Translations under genes and position numbers: made by a program | Source of the DNA: Streptomyces sp. CNQ-509 | GTDB taxonomy: Bacteria > Actinomycetota > Actinomycetes > Streptomycetales > Streptomycetaceae | NCBI RefSeq assembly: GCF_001011035.1 | Contig: NZ_CP011492.1 | Coordinates: 3,729,501-3,793,500, forward strand | DNA: 64,000 nt | Reading direction: 5' to 3' | Notes under the pieces: model-generated | What the model saw: the letters and a program-made list of their open reading frames with translations, nothing else | Databases searched by the model: none | Told to the model about the DNA's origin: nothing | Shown: positions 60,831 to 64,000 of the stretch, piece after piece | Layout of the letters: each line of letters begins with the position of its first letter | Numbering within the stretch: position 1 is the first letter of the stretch

Positions 60831-63551
60831 TCAGGTCTGGGCCATGTCCACGAAGCGGGAGTAGTGGCCCTGGAACGCCACCGTGATCGTCGCCGTCGGG
60901 CCGTTGCGGTGCTTCGCGACGATCAGGTCCGCCTCGCCGGCGCGTGGCGACTCCTTTTCGTACGCGTCCTCACGGTGCAACAGGATGACCATGTCAGCAT
61001 CCTGTTCGATACTATTGTGCACGCTGATCCCGTTGGCGATGAAGTTGTGCGTGCCGAGCACGGTGGCGTCGTAGACCTCCTGCTCGCCCAGGGCCTCGAT
61101 CGAGACAACCTCGTCCCAGAACACGTCGCTGGTCGCAAGCATCTCCAGATCCGCGCTCTGCAGGATCTCCGCGATGTGCCCGAGCCGGACTCGACCGGGC
61201 GACCTCTTGTAGAGCGCGCTTCCCCAGGACTTGGTGCCCGGTGCGGCCTGGAAAGCGCGCGTCGTCAGGGACTGCTCACGCATCTGCTCGCGGACCTGCT
61301 CCCAGACGTCGCGCGGGACGGTGTCGACGTTGGGGTTGGCCTGCACGTGTCGTAGGCGCTCCACCGCGGAGACGACATGGCGGGAGCGGTCGCCATGGAC
61401 GCCGACGTTCTGCAGGAACCGACGTTGGTCGTCCACCCCGGAGACATCCACGGTCCAGCCGGGACGGCCGGTGGTGTTGCCCACTGCCCGCAATCGGGCG
61501 CGGATGTCGAGGCGCAGCAGGAGTTGCTGCAGGTCCCGGGCGAGACGTTCGCTCGTTGTCGCGTAGGAGACGCGGACAGCGCCGGAACCCGACACCGTCA
61601 CCGAACCGTCCGTCGCCCACAAGTGGCGCAGGAAGAGCCGCACCTGCTCGTCGGGCAGGGCGAACACCTCGCGCGGGAGGAATTTCTCGTGCGCGCGCTT
61701 GCCGTACAGGCCCATGCCGTCCAGCCAGGCGGCGATGGGGTTGAGCCGTCCGCGTGCGAGGCGGAAGGGGGCGGGCAGACGGACGTGCGACCAGGTGCCT
61801 TGGGCAGTACGCCGGGGAGTGATGCCGAAGTGGGCCGCCGCCTCTTCCACTGCGGCGAGGTTGGCCTCGTCTTTGCTCGTGTAGTGCACGGGCTGGCGCG
61901 GTGCGATGCAGCCGTCTCCGAGCAGGTGCCCGAGCATGATCACCTCGGCTTCGGGCCAGGCCCTCTGCTGCACAGGCCCTCTGATCTGCCGCGGTGTGGC
62001 GATACGTGAGCCCGCGGCGAGTTCGCCGAGGGGAGTCCAGCCGTCGTACGTCAGGAACGGGTGGTTTGCCGTCGCCTCGATCTCCCGGCCCGAAGCGAGC
62101 CGCAAGCGGAAGACCTCCTTGACCCCGCTGGAGAAGACGTGCGTCATCGTCCGTGGGACGACCCGGAGTTGCTCGTCCAGCGACCAGACCGGGATGTCCT
62201 TCTCGCCGCGGGTGAGCAGCTCACCGATGGTGACCTCGCTGCCGGTGTCGGCTCGCAGAACGCGGGTCGACGCGGTGACGCATCCCGATTCACGGAGGTC
62301 AGAGACCATCGGCTTCTTGTCGGTGCGCTGTTCCGGGCCGCGGTTGAGCTGGGAGAGGGCGATCACCGGGACCTCCAGCTCCTTGGCCAGGAGCTTGAGG
62401 TTCCGGGACATCTCCGAGACCTCCTGCTGGCGGCTCTCCGGGCGGCGGGAGCCGCCCGTCTGCATCAGTTGGAGGTAGTCGATGACGATCATCTGCAGGT
62501 CGTTGCGCTGCTTCAGCCGACGGCACTTGGCGCGGATCTCCATCATCGACAGGTTCGGCGAGTCGTCGATGTAGAGCGGGGCGCCCGTCACCTCCGGCAT
62601 CCGGCGGGCCAGGCGGGTCCAGTCGTCGTCGGTCATACTGCCGGAGCGCATGTGGTGGAGCGCCACGCGGGCCTCCGCGGAGAGCAGTCGCATCGCGATC
62701 TCGTTGCGGCCCATCTCCAGCGAGAAGATGACGCTCGGCAGATTGTTCTTGATCGAACAGGCGCGGGCGAAGTCCAGGGCGAGCGTGGACTTCCCCATGG
62801 CGGGGCGGGCGGCCACGACGATCATCTGGCCGGGGTGGAGGCCGTTGGTGAGGGAGTCGAGGTCGGTGAAGCCCGTGGGGACGCCGGACATCTGACCGCT
62901 GCGGGAGCCGATGGCCTCGATCTCGTCGAGGGCGCCCTCCATGATCTCGCCGAGGGGGAGGTAGTCCTCCGCGGTGCGCTGTTCGGTGACGGCGTAGATC
63001 TCGGCCTGGGCGGAGTTGACGATGTCGTCGACCTCGCCGTCGGCCGCGTATCCCATCTGCGTGATCCGCGTGCCGGCCTCGACCAGGCGGCGCAGGATGG
63101 CGCGCTGGTGGACGATCTCGGCGTAGTACTCCGCGTTGGCGGCCGTGGGGACGGACTGGACGAGGGTGTGGAGGTAGGAGGCGCCGCCCACGCGGGCGAG
63201 CTCGCCGCGCTTGGTGAGCTCGGCGGAGACGGTGATGGGGTCGGCGGGCTCGCCGCGGGCGTAGAGGTCGAGGATCGCGGTGTAGACCGTCTCGTGCGCC
63301 GGGCGGTAGAAGTCGTGGCCCTTGAGGACCTCGACGACGTCGGCGATGGCGTCCTTCGACAGCAGCATGCCGCCGAGGACGGACTGCTCGGCGTCCAGAT
63401 CCTGCGGGGGTACGCGCTCGAAGGCGGCGGGGGCGCCGGGACCCCAGGGGTCATCCGGCGCGGGCTGGTCCGGCCGGCTGTGCCGGTCCTCGCGGCGCAG
63501 TGGACGGACGTCCCCGGGCATGGTGTCGACATAGTCCCCGTGCTCTGACAC
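60831..63551 (-). CDS. dnaB: Replicative DNA helicase DnaB with intein
   Basis: 906-residue precursor. The N-extein (423 aa, 62283-63551) has the DnaB N-domain (PPQDLDAEQSVLGGMLLSKDAIADVVEVL) and RecA-fold with Walker A ARPAMGKSTLALD, VIFSLEMG and MIVIDYLQLM. The C-extein (60 aa, 60831-61013) starts SIEQDADMVILLHREDAY. After splicing this gives a ~483-aa helicase of normal length, which unwinds the replication fork. GTG at 63551 with GGAGGAGG upstream is chosen; ATG for MPGDVRPLRRED is an alternative. The intein interrupts RESG/SIEQD. Confidence 0.97.
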   Translation of the reverse strand: MSEHGDYVDTMPGDVRPLRREDRHSRPDQPAPDDPWGPGAPAAFERVPPQDLDAEQSVLGGMLLSKDAIADVVEVLKGHDFYRPAHETVYTAILDLYARGEPADPITVSAELTKRGELARVGGASYLHTLVQSVPTAANAEYYAEIVHQRAILRRLVEAGTRITQMGYAADGEVDDIVNSAQAEIYAVTEQRTAEDYLPLGEIMEGALDEIEAIGSRSGQMSGVPTGFTDLDSLTNGLHPGQMIVVAARPAMGKSTLALDFARACSIKNNLPSVIFSLEMGRNEIAMRLLSAEARVALHHMRSGSMTDDDWTRLARRMPEVTGAPLYIDDSPNLSMMEIRAKCRRLKQRNDLQMIVIDYLQLMQTGGSRRPESRQQEVSEMSRNLKLLAKELEVPVIALSQLNRGPEQRTDKKPMVSDLRESGCVTASTRVLRADTGSEVTIGELLTRGEKDIPVWSLDEQLRVVPRTMTHVFSSGVKEVFRLRLASGREIEATANHPFLTYDGWTPLGELAAGSRIATPRQIRGPVQQRAWPEAEVIMLGHLLGDGCIAPRQPVHYTSKDEANLAAVEEAAAHFGITPRRTAQGTWSHVRLPAPFRLARGRLNPIAAWLDGMGLYGKRAHEKFLPREVFALPDEQVRLFLRHLWATDGSVTVSGSGAVRVSYATTSERLARDLQQLLLRLDIRARLRAVGNTTGRPGWTVDVSGVDDQRRFLQNVGVHGDRSRHVVSAVERLRHVQANPNVDTVPRDVWEQVREQMREQSLTTRAFQAAPGTKSWGSALYKRSPGRVRLGHIAEILQSADLEMLATSDVFWDEVVSIEALGEQEVYDATVLGTHNFIANGISVHNSIEQDADMVILLHREDAYEKESPRAGEADLIVAKHRNGPTATITVAFQGHYSRFVDMAQT
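61014..62282 (-). other. LAGLIDADG intein within DnaB (423 aa)
   Basis: It begins with Cys (CVTASTRVLRADTG), has a block B TANHPFLTYDG, and ends VYDATVLGTHNFIANGISVHN with terminal His-Asn before Ser+1. The full splicing set is present. Two LAGLIDADG-type motifs, LGHLLGDGC and LRHLWATDG, about 100 residues apart mark a homing endonuclease. The insertion site RESG/SIEQD is the same as in the well-studied Synechocystis DnaB intein. Confidence 0.96.
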
Positions 63552-64000
63552 GGCTGCCCCCACCTCCTCCCACCCGCCTCGCGACGGACCTCTCAGGGCG
63601 CCCCTCTTTCTTACGGCACACCGCTGACAAATCGCCCGCGGCGTTCCGCTTCCGGCGCGTCGGCCGGGCCCCCGGACCGCGGGGCGGCGGCGCCGCTGCC
63701 GGCAGGGGGGAGGGTCAACGGTAGGTCCGCGGCGGGCTGTCGCCAATTGCGCTATCCACAGGGGGTGTGGAAAGCCGCGCTCAACCTGTGGATTACTTGG
63801 GGAAAGCTGTGTACGAGCCGGGGGACAGCGCTGTGGACAAGCACACTATCGCTCCGCGATCACCCGTTTGACCTGCTGATTCTTCGTCCACCCCCGGTGG
63901 AGGAGAAAAACTTTCCCCGCGGGGCCGAGGTCGCGGCGCACGCCGCGCGTGATCACCCCGTACACGTCATCTTGTAAGTACCCACATCCTGTTGCGTCTG
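63552..64000. promoter_or_regulatory. dnaB upstream region with DnaA-box-like sites
   Basis: 449 bp without a supportable gene. Between 63752 and 63840 are TATCCACA (63753-63760), TGTGGAAAG (~63766), TGTGGATTA (63787-63795) and TGTGGACAA (63832-63840). The last is the exact complement of the Streptomyces DnaA box TTGTCCACA. This suggests DnaA control of dnaB or an accessory DnaA-binding cluster. Confidence 0.6.

Noticed and set aside
63747..63977. Possible small gene upstream of dnaB
   Set aside because: Codon use is unlike the host and the stretch is filled with DnaA-box-like sites, so it is treated as regulatory.

Overview
The window is a stretch of actinobacterial chromosome, almost certainly Streptomyces or a very close relative. 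The evidence is extreme GC content with GC-saturated third codon positions, many GTG starts, many 4-bp ATGA/GTGA gene overlaps, near-absence of TTA codons, Rex and TPP-riboswitch regulation, and typical gene content (cydAB-cydCD, thiC, dnaB with an intein, F420/LLM oxidoreductase, YibE/F protein, WGxxGxxG secreted protein). About 54 protein genes are supported. No tRNA, rRNA, CRISPR, insertion sequence or prophage is visible.

Left part (1-17 kb): a NarL-type two-component pair, a HAD phosphatase, a series of small regulator/target pairs (LysR/EamA, MarR/MFS, MarR/cupin, HxlR/alpha-beta hydrolase), several GNAT acetyltransferases, a serine hydrolase, a YcaQ-like winged-helix protein and a TerD-VWA protein. 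The divergent pairs carry clear palindromic operators. Middle (17-32 kb): a DUF4240 protein, thiC under a TPP riboswitch, a YibE/F membrane protein, a translationally coupled LMW phosphatase - fructosamine kinase - trans-sulfuration enzyme operon, a secreted WGxxGxxG protein with a HGDK-repeat tail, a NUDIX/HAD pair, a metallophosphoesterase, a LacI regulator with a TTA codon, and hisC.

32-42 kb is the cytochrome bd operon: cydA, cydB, fused cydCD, then a translationally coupled GAF histidine kinase. It sits behind a near-consensus Rex operator. A family of short GAGC-NNN-GCTC palindromes is clustered before cydA, inside cydCD (in frame) and after the kinase. This is the most unusual sequence structure I see in the window.

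42-56 kb holds a penicillin-binding protein, a LysR/class A beta-lactamase-like pair, an LLM oxidoreductase, a small secreted protein with an M15-like Zn motif, two Tat-exported proteins (one with a TTA codon), a CobW GTPase, a MerR regulator, and an alpha/beta hydrolase-SDR fusion coupled to an M24-like peptidase. 56-60 kb is a two-ATPase, two-permease ABC-2 operon. It is followed by what looks like a deletion scar joining two gene fragments. The window ends with dnaB, interrupted by a 423-residue LAGLIDADG intein, and a noncoding leader with several DnaA-box-like sites.

Coordinates and starts come from reading frames, ribosome-binding sites and family knowledge only. No searches were run, so all functional names are family-level assignments by eye.
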